Part shown: positions 15,265 through 24,285 of the stretch, piece after piece
How the letters are laid out: the number at the start of each line of letters is the position of its first letter
How positions within the stretch are numbered: the stretch's first letter is position 1
NCBI RefSeq assembly: GCF_900637845.1
Contig: NZ_LR134439.1
Span: 1,550,001-1,614,000, forward strand
DNA length: 64,000 bases
Direction of reading: 5' to 3'
DNA from: Erysipelothrix rhusiopathiae
GTDB lineage: Bacteria > Bacillota_I > Bacilli_A > Erysipelotrichales > Erysipelotrichaceae
Made by a program: the position numbers and the translations under genes
Notes under the pieces: generated by a model
Told to the model about the DNA's origin: nothing
Seen by the model: the letters and a program-made list of their open reading frames with translations, nothing else
The model's database searches: none

Positions 15265-17022
15265 ATGAATATCTATCAATTTAAAATTTTGCGTGAGTGT
15301 TTAAATGACGCTACACACGCTCTAGCAATAGACAATGAAGCAATGAAATCATCATACCAAGCTCTCATAAATATGGACTATCTCGATCAAATGGGGAAAA
15401 TAACATCAAAAGGTTTAGAGGCTATGGAAGCTTACCGAGTCGATAATGCGATCATTATGGCTGCAGGAATGTCTTCTCGTTTTGCGCCGCTTTCCTACGA
15501 ACGTCCTAAAGGGCTTTTGAATGTTCGTGGCGAAGTTCTAATTGAACGACAAATCCGTCAATTACATGAGCGAGGTATTACCGATATCACAATCGTTTTA
15601 GGATACATGAAAGAACAGTTTTACTACTTAGAAGACAAGTACAACGTTAAAATTGTAGTCAATGATGATTACTATCGTTACAATAATACTTCGACACTGA
15701 TGCTTGTGCTGGATCAATTAAAAAATACATATATCTGCTCATCCGATAACTACTTCGTAGAGAATGTATTTAATCCGTACGAATATAAAACTACTTATCC
15801 AGTACAAGTACATACGACACATGAAAGCGGAGAATATTATGCGGATTTTACGGATGAAGGGCTAATTACTCAAATCGGCATCGGGTCAGGCACTTACAAT
15901 TGTATGGTTGGTCATGTATTCTTTGATCAGGCATTCTCACACGATTTTGGAGAGCTCTTAAAACAAGAATATCCAAAAGAAGAGACTAAATCTAAGCTTT
16001 GGGAAAAAGTTTATGTAGAACATATGGATCAATTCACAATGTACGCAGAAGTCTATTCCAAAGACATCATTAAAGAATTTGATTCACTTGAAGAACTTCA
16101 AGCCTTTGATGCTTCGTATCTCGAAATCAAAGATAGTGAAATCTTCAATAATATAATGTCTGTGCTCAAGTGCAAAGTTTCAGATATCACGGGTATTGTA
16201 CCTGTTAAAGACGGTCTCACCAATTTATCTCTAAAGTTTGAATATGATGGTAAGGCTTATATTTACCGTCATCCAGGTGTTGGGACTGATGAATACATAA
16301 ACCGTAAATCTGAATTTTTTGCACAACAAAAAGCAAAAGAGTTAGGTTTTGATGATTCCTATATTTATATGGATCCCGAAAAAGGATGGAAATTATCTTA
16401 TTTTATTGATCAAGCTCGAAAACTTGATTATCATCAATGGGATGAAGTAAAGCAAGCACTCGAAATGATTAAAGACATGCATGATCAACAATTATCCGGT
16501 GAATTTGAGTTTAATATTTGGAATAAATCCTGCGACTTTATTGGTAAATTATCACAACAAGATAAAGACGTATTCAGTGATTTTGATGAGTTATTTAAAC
16601 TGATTGAATCTGTAAAAAAATATTCAGATAAGGATAATGTTCCTTTACGATTATGTCACTGTGACTTTTATGACCCAAATATTCTGTTTTCAGGAAACGA
16701 TTTATACCTCATTGATTGGGAATATGCAGGAGTTGATGATCCTGGAGTTGATATTGGTACCTTTATTGCATGTTCGGACTATACTTATGAAGAGGCAATG
16801 CAGGTTCTTGAACTTTATAATAAGACACCTATGGACGCATCAATGCAGCGCCACTTTATCGCATACATCGCGATTGCATCCTATTATTGGTTCGTATGGG
16901 CTATTTTCCAAGAATCAAATGGTGCGGCAGTTGGTGAATATCTGACAATTTGGTATAATAACTCAAAATTCTATGGAAACAAAGCACTTGCACTTTATGA
17001 GGAAACCTATGAAAATAATTAG
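15265..17022 (+). CDS. wHTH-like - nucleotidyltransferase - choline/ethanolamine kinase fusion (LicC-LicA type), copy 2
   Basis: This 585-residue paralogue of the protein at 11641-13386 has the same architecture. Residues 1-57 are a more diverged winged-helix-like segment (EAMKSSYQALINMDYLDQMG, then KITSKGLEAMEAY). A LicC-like nucleotidyltransferase follows with MAAGMSSRF (65-73) and PKGL (81-84), then a kinase domain with HCDFYDPN (H465, D467, N472) and LDWEYA (D484). It should phosphorylate an amino-alcohol and convert it to the CDP form. The partner gene overlapping its 3' end is an EutH-type ethanolamine transporter, so ethanolamine is a plausible substrate. Choline redundancy is the alternative. 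It has its own promoter region and an AAGGAGAA ribosome binding site. Confidence 0.84.
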   Translation: MNIYQFKILRECLNDATHALAIDNEAMKSSYQALINMDYLDQMGKITSKGLEAMEAYRVDNAIIMAAGMSSRFAPLSYERPKGLLNVRGEVLIERQIRQLHERGITDITIVLGYMKEQFYYLEDKYNVKIVVNDDYYRYNNTSTLMLVLDQLKNTYICSSDNYFVENVFNPYEYKTTYPVQVHTTHESGEYYADFTDEGLITQIGIGSGTYNCMVGHVFFDQAFSHDFGELLKQEYPKEETKSKLWEKVYVEHMDQFTMYAEVYSKDIIKEFDSLEELQAFDASYLEIKDSEIFNNIMSVLKCKVSDITGIVPVKDGLTNLSLKFEYDGKAYIYRHPGVGTDEYINRKSEFFAQQKAKELGFDDSYIYMDPEKGWKLSYFIDQARKLDYHQWDEVKQALEMIKDMHDQQLSGEFEFNIWNKSCDFIGKLSQQDKDVFSDFDELFKLIESVKKYSDKDNVPLRLCHCDFYDPNILFSGNDLYLIDWEYAGVDDPGVDIGTFIACSDYTYEEAMQVLELYNKTPMDASMQRHFIAYIAIASYYWFVWAIFQESNGAAVGEYLTIWYNNSKFYGNKALALYEETYENN

Positions 17023-18202
17023 TGATCTTGTCATCTACATCATAATGGCTTGTGCTGTTATTGGTTGTTTTTACTCAATTAAGGATAGTGAATCCGAATT
17101 GGGTAAACAATTCACAGCAGGCATTGAATCAATTGGTGGTTTATTTATTCCCATTGCCGGAATTATGGCAGCGTTACCGATTCTCAATGTTTTTATCTCA
17201 AAATTTATTGCACCACTTTTCACCGTATTTGGTGCAGACGCAGCCATGGCAGCGACATCATTGCTTGCAGTTGATATGGGTGGATATCAACTTGCTGCTG
17301 CTTTAGCACAAACCCATGAAGCATGGATTATTTCCATGACTGTAGGTTATATGGCAGGTGCTACCATTGTGTTTAGTATTCCAATTGCCACTAAGATTAT
17401 CGATGAAAAATATCATCGACAACTTTCAATCGGAACGATGATTGGTTTTATCACAATTCCGTTTGGTGTTTTAGTTACAAATATTCTTATTATGATTTTC
17501 AATCCAATGATCCGAACCGTTGTTTCTTCAGACCCAAATGCACCACAAGTATTATTAAATATGACATTTGTAATTCTTATGAAAAATTTACTACCGTTAA
17601 TTATTATATGTTTACTTATGGCAATTGGTCTTTGGAAAAAATCAGAACTTATGATTAAAGGATTTCAAAACTTTTCAAAATTTATTGAAATATTCACAAA
17701 GGTTATCCTGACAATCAGTATACTTGAGCACTTCACACATATTTTCAGTAATCTTTTTGGTACCTATCCTTTAGATCCTATTATTGCAGATAGCGTTGAT
17801 ATTGAACGTGCACTTGAAGTTGCAGGATACATTGGTTTAATGTTAAGTGGTGCCTTGCCAATGGTATATCTAATTGAAACAAAACTTAAGAAACCTATTG
17901 AAAATTTATCAGACAAACTTAATATTTCACGGAAGATTGCAACCGGAATTCTAGCGAGTTCCGCAAATGTGATCGCCGCATTCACAATGATCGATGATAC
18001 GATGGATGATCGTGAAATTATCGTAATTACAGCATTTTCAGTCTGTGGGGCATTTGTTATTGGTGACCATCTAGCATTCACCGCTAATTTTCAACCACAG
18101 TTGATCCTTCCGTTGATGATTGGGAAACTTACTGCAGGACTTCTTGCAGTTTGGATTGCTCTCAAAGTAACGTCTAAAATCTCAACAAATAACACGCTTT
18201 AA
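17009..18202 (+). CDS. eutH: EutH-type ethanolamine transporter
   Basis: A 397-residue polytopic membrane protein with about eleven helices. Family-defining segments match EutH: ATSLLAVDMGGYQLA, GATIVFSIPIATKII, MLSGALPMVYLIETKLKKP and CGAFVIGDHLAF near the C-terminus. EutH facilitates ethanolamine entry and normally sits in eut microcompartment clusters, none of which is visible here. I use the ATG at 17009, preceded by GAGGAAACCT. An in-frame ATG 12 codons upstream lies deep inside licCA-2 and lacks a good site. The 14-base overlap with licCA-2 implies translational coupling and a shared task, probably feeding ethanolamine to the kinase. A terminator follows. Confidence 0.85.
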   Translation: MKIISDLVIYIIMACAVIGCFYSIKDSESELGKQFTAGIESIGGLFIPIAGIMAALPILNVFISKFIAPLFTVFGADAAMAATSLLAVDMGGYQLAAALAQTHEAWIISMTVGYMAGATIVFSIPIATKIIDEKYHRQLSIGTMIGFITIPFGVLVTNILIMIFNPMIRTVVSSDPNAPQVLLNMTFVILMKNLLPLIIICLLMAIGLWKKSELMIKGFQNFSKFIEIFTKVILTISILEHFTHIFSNLFGTYPLDPIIADSVDIERALEVAGYIGLMLSGALPMVYLIETKLKKPIENLSDKLNISRKIATGILASSANVIAAFTMIDDTMDDREIIVITAFSVCGAFVIGDHLAFTANFQPQLILPLMIGKLTAGLLAVWIALKVTSKISTNNTL

Positions 18203-18212
18203 ACCTGTAATT

Positions 18213-18243
18213 TAAGCTTTCTATAATAAGAAAGCTTTTTTTA
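18213..18243 (+). terminator. Terminator after eutH
   Basis: AAGCTTTCT / AGAAAGCTT stem followed by seven T. It ends the lic/eutH region. Confidence 0.87.
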
Positions 18244-18331
18244 TGAACGAAGTAAACAATAAATGATTTATATTTAAGTTTGAAGTCCAAATCCATTTTG
18301 AATGTGATATTATTATCCCGAGAGGTGAATT

Positions 18332-18601
18332 ATGAAAGCAATTATTACAGTAGTAGGACGAGATAACGTTGGAATTATCTCAGGAGTATGTCAATATTTA
18401 TCATCAGAACAGATTAACGTTCTTGATATCAACCAAACAATTGTTGATGCATATTTTAATATGCTTATGATTGTTGATTTATCACAATGTTCAAAACCCT
18501 TTGATGAAATATCAAAGCAACTTCAATCGGTGGCAAGCACCCTTGGAGTTGTCATTACGATGCAACGTGAGGATATTTTTTCCTCGATGCACCGAATTTA
18601 G
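18332..18601 (+). CDS. ACT-domain protein (UPF0237 family)
   Basis: An 89-residue single ACT domain: [37 protein letters not shown] gives the beta-alpha-beta start with the ligand-binding Gly, then MLMIVDLS as the third strand. Proteins of this family are small dimeric sensors of an amino acid or similar ligand. They are commonly encoded just before a UPF0210 protein, as here, where the next gene starts eight bases downstream. The conserved pair suggests a joint function, but the ligand and process are unknown. The ribosome binding site is GAGAGGTG. Confidence 0.88.
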   Translation: MKAIITVVGRDNVGIISGVCQYLSSEQINVLDINQTIVDAYFNMLMIVDLSQCSKPFDEISKQLQSVASTLGVVITMQREDIFSSMHRI

Positions 18602-18609
18602 GAGGATTT

Positions 18610-19968
18610 ATGCTTAATCAATTCGAAATTCAAGAGACACAATCAATGATTTCAAATCAAAACTTAGATGTTCGTACCATTACTATGGGGATCAGTTTAT
18701 TAGACTGTGCAGATTCTGATTTAGACCGGTTTAATGAAAAAATCTATCATAAAATAACGTCACGTGCTAAAGACTTAGTACGCATAGGTGATGAAATTGC
18801 ACATGAGTATGGAATTCCTGTCGTTAATAAACGCATTTCTATTACGCCTATTGCGATTGCTGCATCGGGATGTAATGCGACATCATTTGTTTCAACCGCA
18901 AAGATTCTCGATAAAGCCGCAAAAGAGGTTGGTGTTGATTTTATTGGTGGTTTTAGTGCTATTGTTCAAAAAGGGTGTACAGCTGCAGATGAAGTGCTAA
19001 TTCAAAGCATTCCTGAAGCATTAGCAGTCACCGATCGTGTATGTGCGAGTGTCAATGTTGGTACAAGTCGTAGTGGTATTAATATGGATGTGGTTAAACA
19101 GCTTGGTCAAACGATTCTTGATTGTGCCAAACTAACTGGAGATCGCGAATCCATTGGATGTGCTAAACTTGTTGTTTTCTGTAATTCAGTCGAGGACAAT
19201 CCATTTATGGCAGGGGCTTACCATGGTGTTGGTGAAGCTGATACGGTGATTAATGTTGGGGTCAGTGGACCCGGTGTTGTTAAATGTGCATTGGAATCGG
19301 CACGTGGGGCAGATTTTGAGACACTCTGTGAGACGATAAAGAAGACTGCATTTAAAATTACCCGAGTTGGTCAGTTGATTGCTCAAGAGGCATCGAAGCG
19401 TCTAGGATATCCTTTCGGAATCATCGACCTTTCACTCGCGCCGACACCTGCAATAGGTGATAGTATCGGTGAAATCTTTCAAGAGATGGGACTTGAAGAA
19501 CCGGGTGCACCCGGTACAACACTTGCATTAGCACTGCTTAATGACAATGTGAAAAAAGGTGGCGTGATGGCTTCATCTTATGTTGGTGGTCTAAGTGGTG
19601 CTTTTATCCCCGTGAGCGAAGATCATGTTATGATATCTGCTGTGGAAAAAGGGGCACTTACACTTGAAAAACTTGAAGCAATGACTTGTGTTTGTTCTGT
19701 TGGTTTAGATATGGTTGCGATCCCAGGGGATACACCTGCGACGACAATCTCAGGCATTATTGGTGATGAGGCTGCAATTGGAATGATCAATAATAAAACT
19801 ACCGCAGTACGAATCATCCCAGCATACGGTAAAGGGGTAGGCGAAACGGTTGAATTTGGTGGGTTGTTGGGTTATGCTCCTATCATGAAGGTAAATCCTT
19901 TTAGCTGTGAATCCTTTATTAATCGAGGTGGACGTATTCCGGCACCCATTCACAGTTTTAAAAATTAG
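18610..19968 (+). CDS. UPF0210 (DUF711) family protein
   Basis: A 452-residue cytosolic protein of the widely conserved UPF0210/PFL group. It has recognisable segments [65 protein letters not shown] and [27 protein letters not shown]. The Gly- and Ser-rich core and pyruvate-formate-lyase-like fold are family features, but no reaction is established to my knowledge. It is paired with the ACT-domain gene upstream, probably as its regulatory partner, and followed 12 bases later by a small thioesterase. Start chosen at the ATG after AGGAGGATTT. Function remains unassigned. Confidence 0.9.
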   Translation: MLNQFEIQETQSMISNQNLDVRTITMGISLLDCADSDLDRFNEKIYHKITSRAKDLVRIGDEIAHEYGIPVVNKRISITPIAIAASGCNATSFVSTAKILDKAAKEVGVDFIGGFSAIVQKGCTAADEVLIQSIPEALAVTDRVCASVNVGTSRSGINMDVVKQLGQTILDCAKLTGDRESIGCAKLVVFCNSVEDNPFMAGAYHGVGEADTVINVGVSGPGVVKCALESARGADFETLCETIKKTAFKITRVGQLIAQEASKRLGYPFGIIDLSLAPTPAIGDSIGEIFQEMGLEEPGAPGTTLALALLNDNVKKGGVMASSYVGGLSGAFIPVSEDHVMISAVEKGALTLEKLEAMTCVCSVGLDMVAIPGDTPATTISGIIGDEAAIGMINNKTTAVRIIPAYGKGVGETVEFGGLLGYAPIMKVNPFSCESFINRGGRIPAPIHSFKN

Positions 19969-19980
19969 TAGGAGTTTATA

Positions 19981-20346
19981 ATGGATAAAAAATTAGATTT
20001 TATGTCTGTTAATAAGATTGAATGTGTTGAAGTTAAAGAAGATTATGCGAAATGTATTGTTCATGTTAATGAGGCATCGATGAATTACTATGGTTATGTC
20101 CATGGTGGTCTTTATTTTGGGCTTGCAGATTCGACGGCAGGTTATACGGCAAGCAGTCGTGGAGATAATTACGTCACATTGAACGCGAATATTAATTACA
20201 TGTCTGGTATTCAAACAGGAATGATTACATGTATTGGTACCGTTTTAAGTCGCACACGAAAAACATGCGTTGTTGATATCAAAATATACGACGATAACGA
20301 TGTATTGTGTGATACCGGTACGTTTACGATGTACCATATAAACTAA
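19981..20346 (+). CDS. Hotdog-fold thioesterase (PaaI-like)
   Basis: A 121-residue single hotdog domain. YYGYVHGGLYFGLADSTAGYTASSRG is the hallmark central helix region (HGG, then the acidic residue of ADSTAGY). A typical strand pattern follows, with VTLNANINYMSG and TCIGTVLSRTRKTCVVDIKIYDD. Members hydrolyse acyl-CoA or related thioesters, and substrate is not predictable from sequence. The start follows AGGAGTTTATA. The gene lies tightly between the UPF0210 gene and a DsrE-like gene, suggesting an operon from 18332 to the terminator at 20679. Confidence 0.85.
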   Translation: MDKKLDFMSVNKIECVEVKEDYAKCIVHVNEASMNYYGYVHGGLYFGLADSTAGYTASSRGDNYVTLNANINYMSGIQTGMITCIGTVLSRTRKTCVVDIKIYDDNDVLCDTGTFTMYHIN

Positions 20347-20356
20347 GGAGTATCCT

Positions 20357-20674
20357 ATGAAGGTCATTTTTCATTTAAATCAAATTGAACGATTAAATCA
20401 TTGTATTGCGAATATTCGTAATTTAAGTCAAAGAAATCTAGAAAAACTTGAACTCTTAATTAATGGTGATGCAATAACCCTTTTCGTTTCAGAAAATCAA
20501 TCAGAATTCAAACAGCTCTTAGATCAAAAGGTTGATGTCGTTGCGTGTCAAAACTCATTAAATGCCCATCATATTCATGCAGATGAATTATGCGAGGGTA
20601 TTCGAATAGTACCTACTGGTGTTTATGAACTTATTGAAAAACAGACCGAAGGGTATGCATACATTAAGCCTTAA
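20357..20674 (+). CDS. DsrE-like small protein
   Basis: A 105-residue protein with the DsrE/DsrF-like fold pattern. MKVIFHLNQIERLNHCIANIRNL resembles the initial beta-helix unit, LELLINGDAITLFV the second strand, VDVVACQNSLNAHHI the segment carrying the usual Cys, and IRIVPTGVYELIEKQTEGYAYIKP the C-terminus. These are features of stand-alone DsrE-family proteins. Some family members relay sulfur, but others have no known role. It ends the operon and is followed directly by a terminator. Assignment rests on fold-level pattern, so treat the role as unknown. Confidence 0.72.
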   Translation: MKVIFHLNQIERLNHCIANIRNLSQRNLEKLELLINGDAITLFVSENQSEFKQLLDQKVDVVACQNSLNAHHIHADELCEGIRIVPTGVYELIEKQTEGYAYIKP

Positions 20675-20678
20675 AAGA

Positions 20679-20712
20679 CAAACAACTCGATTCAAATCGG
20701 GTTGTTTTTTAT
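20679..20712 (+). terminator. Terminator after the DsrE-like gene
   Basis: AACAACTCGATT / AATCGGGTTGTT stem (one G-T pair) followed by six T. It ends the ACT/UPF0210/thioesterase/DsrE unit. Confidence 0.87.
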
Positions 20713-20733
20713 TGGGCCCATACTCGAAATCTA

Positions 20734-20762
20734 TTGACACACTTTTAGAAGTTCACTATACT
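20734..20762 (+). promoter_or_regulatory. Promoter of the two-component system
   Basis: Consensus TTGACA (20734-20739), 17-base spacer, TATACT (20757-20762), about 25 bases upstream of the response regulator ATG at 20787. Confidence 0.82.
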
Positions 20763-20786
20763 CAAACTAGATATGGAGGCATCAAT

Positions 20787-21449
20787 ATGAAAAAAATATT
20801 AGTCATTGAGGATGATCAAATTACACGTGAAGGCATTGTGGCATTTTTAACTCATCACCAATACCATGTCCTCAGTGCAGCAGATGGACATTCTGCTCGT
20901 AACACATTTGACCAACATGACTTTGATCTTGTTATTCTTGATATTATGATTCCTCACGAAGATGGATTACAACTCCTACAATATTTTAAAAATACAAAAG
21001 ATGTCGCAGTGATGATGGTAACTGCGCTTGGAGATGATAAAACCCAGACAACTTCCTATGACTATCTTGCTGATGATTATGTCATTAAACCATTTTCTTT
21101 GATGATTCTCGAGAAAAAAGTCGCAGCGATTTTAAGAAGATATGAAAACCGCGTCAAGAATATTTGGAACTATGGTCAAGCAGAAGTTCATTTTGACACA
21201 TTTACTGCTTATTACAATCACGAAGTGGTCGATCTTAAAGTTAAAGAGATTCAAATCATCCACTTTTTCATTAAAAATCCAAATCAAATTCTATCCCGTG
21301 AACAAATTCTTAATGAACTTTGGGTTGACCAATATCCAAACGATCGTGTTATTGATGTATACATTAAAAACATCCGCAAACACTTGCAGTTGGATTGCAT
21401 CAGGACTGTAAAAGGGCTTGGGTATGTCATGGTACTGAATCATGAATAA
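20787..21449 (+). CDS. OmpR/PhoB-family response regulator (VncR-like)
   Basis: A 220-residue two-domain regulator. The receiver domain (about 1-120) has the acidic pair EDD at 8-10, the phospho-acceptor Asp D52 in LVILDIMIP, T79 and K101 (VIKPF). The C-terminal winged helix (about 125-220) ends RVIDVYIKNIRKHL and IRTVKGLGYVM, typical of OmpR-type DNA-binding domains. I start at the ATG at 20787 after GGAGG, just downstream of a consensus promoter. A longer open frame from 20619 lacks a site and overlaps the terminator. The gene overlaps the kinase by eight bases. The likely target is the ABC exporter at 22899-24930. Confidence 0.92.
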   Translation: MKKILVIEDDQITREGIVAFLTHHQYHVLSAADGHSARNTFDQHDFDLVILDIMIPHEDGLQLLQYFKNTKDVAVMMVTALGDDKTQTTSYDYLADDYVIKPFSLMILEKKVAAILRRYENRVKNIWNYGQAEVHFDTFTAYYNHEVVDLKVKEIQIIHFFIKNPNQILSREQILNELWVDQYPNDRVIDVYIKNIRKHLQLDCIRTVKGLGYVMVLNHE

Positions 21450-22839
21450 ACTTAATCTTTTTCAAAAAAACTTTATTTATACCTTTTCTGTTCTTATTTC
21501 GGTTGTTCTATTAATTCATGGGATTCTTTATTCATTTATACCAACCTTATATTTAAATCAAAAACACCAAGATTTGAAAAATCTTACTCAAGAGCTAACA
21601 TCTTATATGAATCATATGGATAATCAGTCTATTCTAGATCTAAGTGAAACTTTCGCATATGTCAATAATACAAATATGAAGGTGACCATCAATAATCAAT
21701 CCTACCCTTACTACGGTTTAATGCAATTTCATATAGAGTTCAACGAAGATTTAACCATTGAAGAGATTCAAGCGATTCAAAGCAATTTATTTGTTCAAAC
21801 TCCAGGAGAACTCAATAAAGTAGGGGTTATACTGGAAACACTTCAATTTCAAAACAACTTTAACGAACCCATAAACGTTCAAGTTATGATGAGTGTTCAA
21901 CCGGTACATGAAATAAAGGCTTTAACACTCAAATTATTACCGTATTCAATCGTACTCTGCATCATTATTGCTGGTATAGCTGCCTTTGTTTATAGTAAAA
22001 AAATAACGAAACCCATTCGCGATTTACTCAAAATAACCAATGATATGGCTGCATTTAAAGAGGGTATTTCATTCTCAAGTGATTCAAATGATGAAATTGC
22101 GCAATTAGGTTTTCACATAAACAAAATGTATGCGTCATTACTCAAAGCAATCAGCACACTCCAGGATAATCTTAAAAGAATGGAGAATCTTGAAGAACAG
22201 AAAGAGATGTTCTTCAAAGCTGCTTCACATGAGCTCAGAACTCCGCTAACATCCTTATCTATTCTTCTCGAAAATATGATATACGGTATCAAACCGTATC
22301 ATAATCATGAAAAATATCTACCCAAAGCACTAGAGTTGGTTGGTAATACAAACATCAAGTTAAAACAAATTCTCGACGCTAGTTCCGATGATATCAGTCC
22401 AGACCATCAACATGATACAGTTGCAATTCATGCTCTAATTTCAGATATTATCAAGCAAAATCAATTGCTTATCGAACATAAACACTTAGACATAGAATTC
22501 AAATCATCACAACTAGAAGTCGATACCAATAAGCGCTTAATACAGGATGTTCTGAATAATATTATCGGCAATGCAGTGGTTCACAGTCTTTCCAATACGA
22601 CCATAGTAATAGAACTTCAGGAACAATGTCTGACTATTTCAAACATCTACCTTACAGATCAAACCATTGAGACTGAAAAATTATTTGAACCCTTTTATCG
22701 ATACGATAAAAGCAGGGGACAGGGAATTACTGGAAATGGTCTCGGTTTGTACATTACGAAACGAAACCTCCAACGCCTAAATATTACGTATCATGTACAA
22801 AACTTAGACAATCGATTCATTTTCAAATTGTTTTTTTAA
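21442..22839 (+). CDS. Sensor histidine kinase (VncS-like)
   Basis: A 465-residue membrane kinase. One hydrophobic helix lies at about 12-36, an extracellular sensor region of ~130 residues follows, and a second helix lies at about 168-188. A HAMP-like linker comes next. A HisKA domain carries the phospho-acceptor H263 in AASHELRTPLTSL, and the ATPase domain has the N-box NNIIGNAVVHS and GNGLGLYIT. The usual DxGxG box is replaced by ISNIYLTDQ, as is common in the VncS/BceS-like subgroup. Start overlaps the response regulator end. It presumably senses a surface or peptide signal and phosphorylates the upstream regulator. Confidence 0.9.
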   Translation: MNKLNLFQKNFIYTFSVLISVVLLIHGILYSFIPTLYLNQKHQDLKNLTQELTSYMNHMDNQSILDLSETFAYVNNTNMKVTINNQSYPYYGLMQFHIEFNEDLTIEEIQAIQSNLFVQTPGELNKVGVILETLQFQNNFNEPINVQVMMSVQPVHEIKALTLKLLPYSIVLCIIIAGIAAFVYSKKITKPIRDLLKITNDMAAFKEGISFSSDSNDEIAQLGFHINKMYASLLKAISTLQDNLKRMENLEEQKEMFFKAASHELRTPLTSLSILLENMIYGIKPYHNHEKYLPKALELVGNTNIKLKQILDASSDDISPDHQHDTVAIHALISDIIKQNQLLIEHKHLDIEFKSSQLEVDTNKRLIQDVLNNIIGNAVVHSLSNTTIVIELQEQCLTISNIYLTDQTIETEKLFEPFYRYDKSRGQGITGNGLGLYITKRNLQRLNITYHVQNLDNRFIFKLFF

Positions 22840-22842
22840 TAA

Positions 22843-22862
22843 TTCATATACGTTTCATATAC
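22843..22862 (+). promoter_or_regulatory. Tandem direct repeats, possible response-regulator binding site
   Basis: TTCATATAC occurs twice with an 11-base period (22843-22851, 22854-22862), followed by a partial ATACATTAC. OmpR-family regulators typically bind head-to-tail repeats one helical turn apart. It lies in the 59-base gap between the kinase and the exporter permease. Confidence 0.55.
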
Positions 22863-22898
22863 ATACATTACGATGTTTTCGTTACAGGAGGTATTATA

Positions 22899-24272
22899 AT
22901 GTCTATATTGAGACGTTCTTTTATTTATATTTTTAGAAAAAAATCTCGAACCGTATTAATTTTTATGATTCTTTTTCTAATAAGCACTGCCATTTTAAGC
23001 AGTATTACAATTCGAAAGTCTGCACACAATGCACGAGAATCCATTAATGCGTCCATTAACGCAAGTTTTGAATTAAAAACCAACTTACAAACAAATATGG
23101 GGGTGGGTGATCGAGGTTTTGGAAATATTAGTCAAATGATGATTGAGAAAATTTCTAAACATGAAGGAATACGAGATTTCAACGCATCCATTTTTGGAGA
23201 GGCGCAACTGCCGCAACTTAAGAAAGTTCAACTGGAAGAAAGTAGAATTAAGTATCAAGATGATCAAGAAGCTTTATTAAAATCACATTTTGATTTAGAA
23301 GGAACACGTAAATCTGAATTGGATTCAAAGTTCGTTTCAGAAGTACTCGAACTTCATGAGGGGCGACATCTAAATGAAGACGATTTTCAAAAAGTAATGG
23401 TGCATCATGATTTCGCGACGCTAAACGGTTTAAAACTCCATGATATTATAACAATACCTGAATCTAAAGATCGTAATCAAAACATCATCAAGTCTCAAAA
23501 ACTTGAAATAATTGGTATTTTTAAAGGGTCTAATAAAGATCGCGCAAATCATTTTTCAGAATTGTTTGAAAATGTAATGCTGTCCGATCTCAACACTGCC
23601 GCTACACTTCGTGGTATGGAACACAAACCGTTATACGAAAGTGCAACATTTTATGTCAATAACCCTAAAAAAATTGAATCGATTATCTCGGATGTGAAAA
23701 ATATGGACCTTGATTGGGTTAGATATGTTGTTCATAAAGCAGACCAGACCTTTATGGGCCTAACATCATCGCTTGATAATATGGACGGCATTATAAACAA
23801 ACTCGTGACCGGTTCTATTATCATGAGCATTCTCATGCTTTCTGTCGTGCTTTGGTTATGGATTGGTACACGAGTTCATGAAACCGGAATCTTGTTGTCG
23901 ATGGGTATGAGTAAGTTAAATATCCTCTCACAATTTGTACTTGAGGTATTAATCATTGCAATCCTAAGCTTTTCGTTATCATTTATGACAACCGATAAAA
24001 TTGCGAGAAATATTGGATCGTCGATTATCAAACAAGCACAAACACAAACGATTCGACAACAAAACCAAGAACTTAACGGAATGGCTTTTGGTAGTGATGC
24101 AAATACAAGTGTCACAACTAAAACGGTTGATTCGATCGATGTAAGCATTACACACTCGGAATTAATAAAAGTCGCCATCATCGGTAGTGTGATTATTATC
24201 ATCTCAGTACTTGGTGCTTCAAACTATATAATACGTCTCAAACCAAAAGAAATTCTATCTCAGATGTCTTAA
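22899..24272 (+). CDS. Vex-type ABC exporter permease (MacB/FtsX family)
   Basis: A 457-residue permease with the MacB/FtsX layout: membrane helix at about 15-38, a large extracellular domain to ~295, and three helices near 302-325, 340-365 and 420-445. Segments such as SIDVSITHSELIKVAIIGS, ARNIGSSIIKQAQ and a C-terminal KPKEILSQ resemble Streptococcus Vex permeases. Vex systems usually have two permeases; here only one is encoded, so it may work as a homodimer. The ribosome binding site is AGGAGG. Location beside a VncRS-like pair matches the pneumococcal vncRS-vex arrangement. Substrate is unknown; peptide or antimicrobial export or sensing is inferred. Confidence 0.85.
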   Translation: MSILRRSFIYIFRKKSRTVLIFMILFLISTAILSSITIRKSAHNARESINASINASFELKTNLQTNMGVGDRGFGNISQMMIEKISKHEGIRDFNASIFGEAQLPQLKKVQLEESRIKYQDDQEALLKSHFDLEGTRKSELDSKFVSEVLELHEGRHLNEDDFQKVMVHHDFATLNGLKLHDIITIPESKDRNQNIIKSQKLEIIGIFKGSNKDRANHFSELFENVMLSDLNTAATLRGMEHKPLYESATFYVNNPKKIESIISDVKNMDLDWVRYVVHKADQTFMGLTSSLDNMDGIINKLVTGSIIMSILMLSVVLWLWIGTRVHETGILLSMGMSKLNILSQFVLEVLIIAILSFSLSFMTTDKIARNIGSSIIKQAQTQTIRQQNQELNGMAFGSDANTSVTTKTVDSIDVSITHSELIKVAIIGSVIIIISVLGASNYIIRLKPKEILSQMS

Positions 24273-24285
24273 TAAGGAGAAAAGT

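Noticed and set aside
18244-18331. Promoter of the ACT/UPF0210 operon
   Set aside because: TATTAT and TTGAA-like pieces are present but no pair has acceptable spacing, so I did not list one.
20619-20786. 56-codon N-terminal extension of the response regulator
   Set aside because: It overlaps the preceding gene's end, a terminator and the promoter at 20734-20762. The receiver domain begins at the ATG at 20787.
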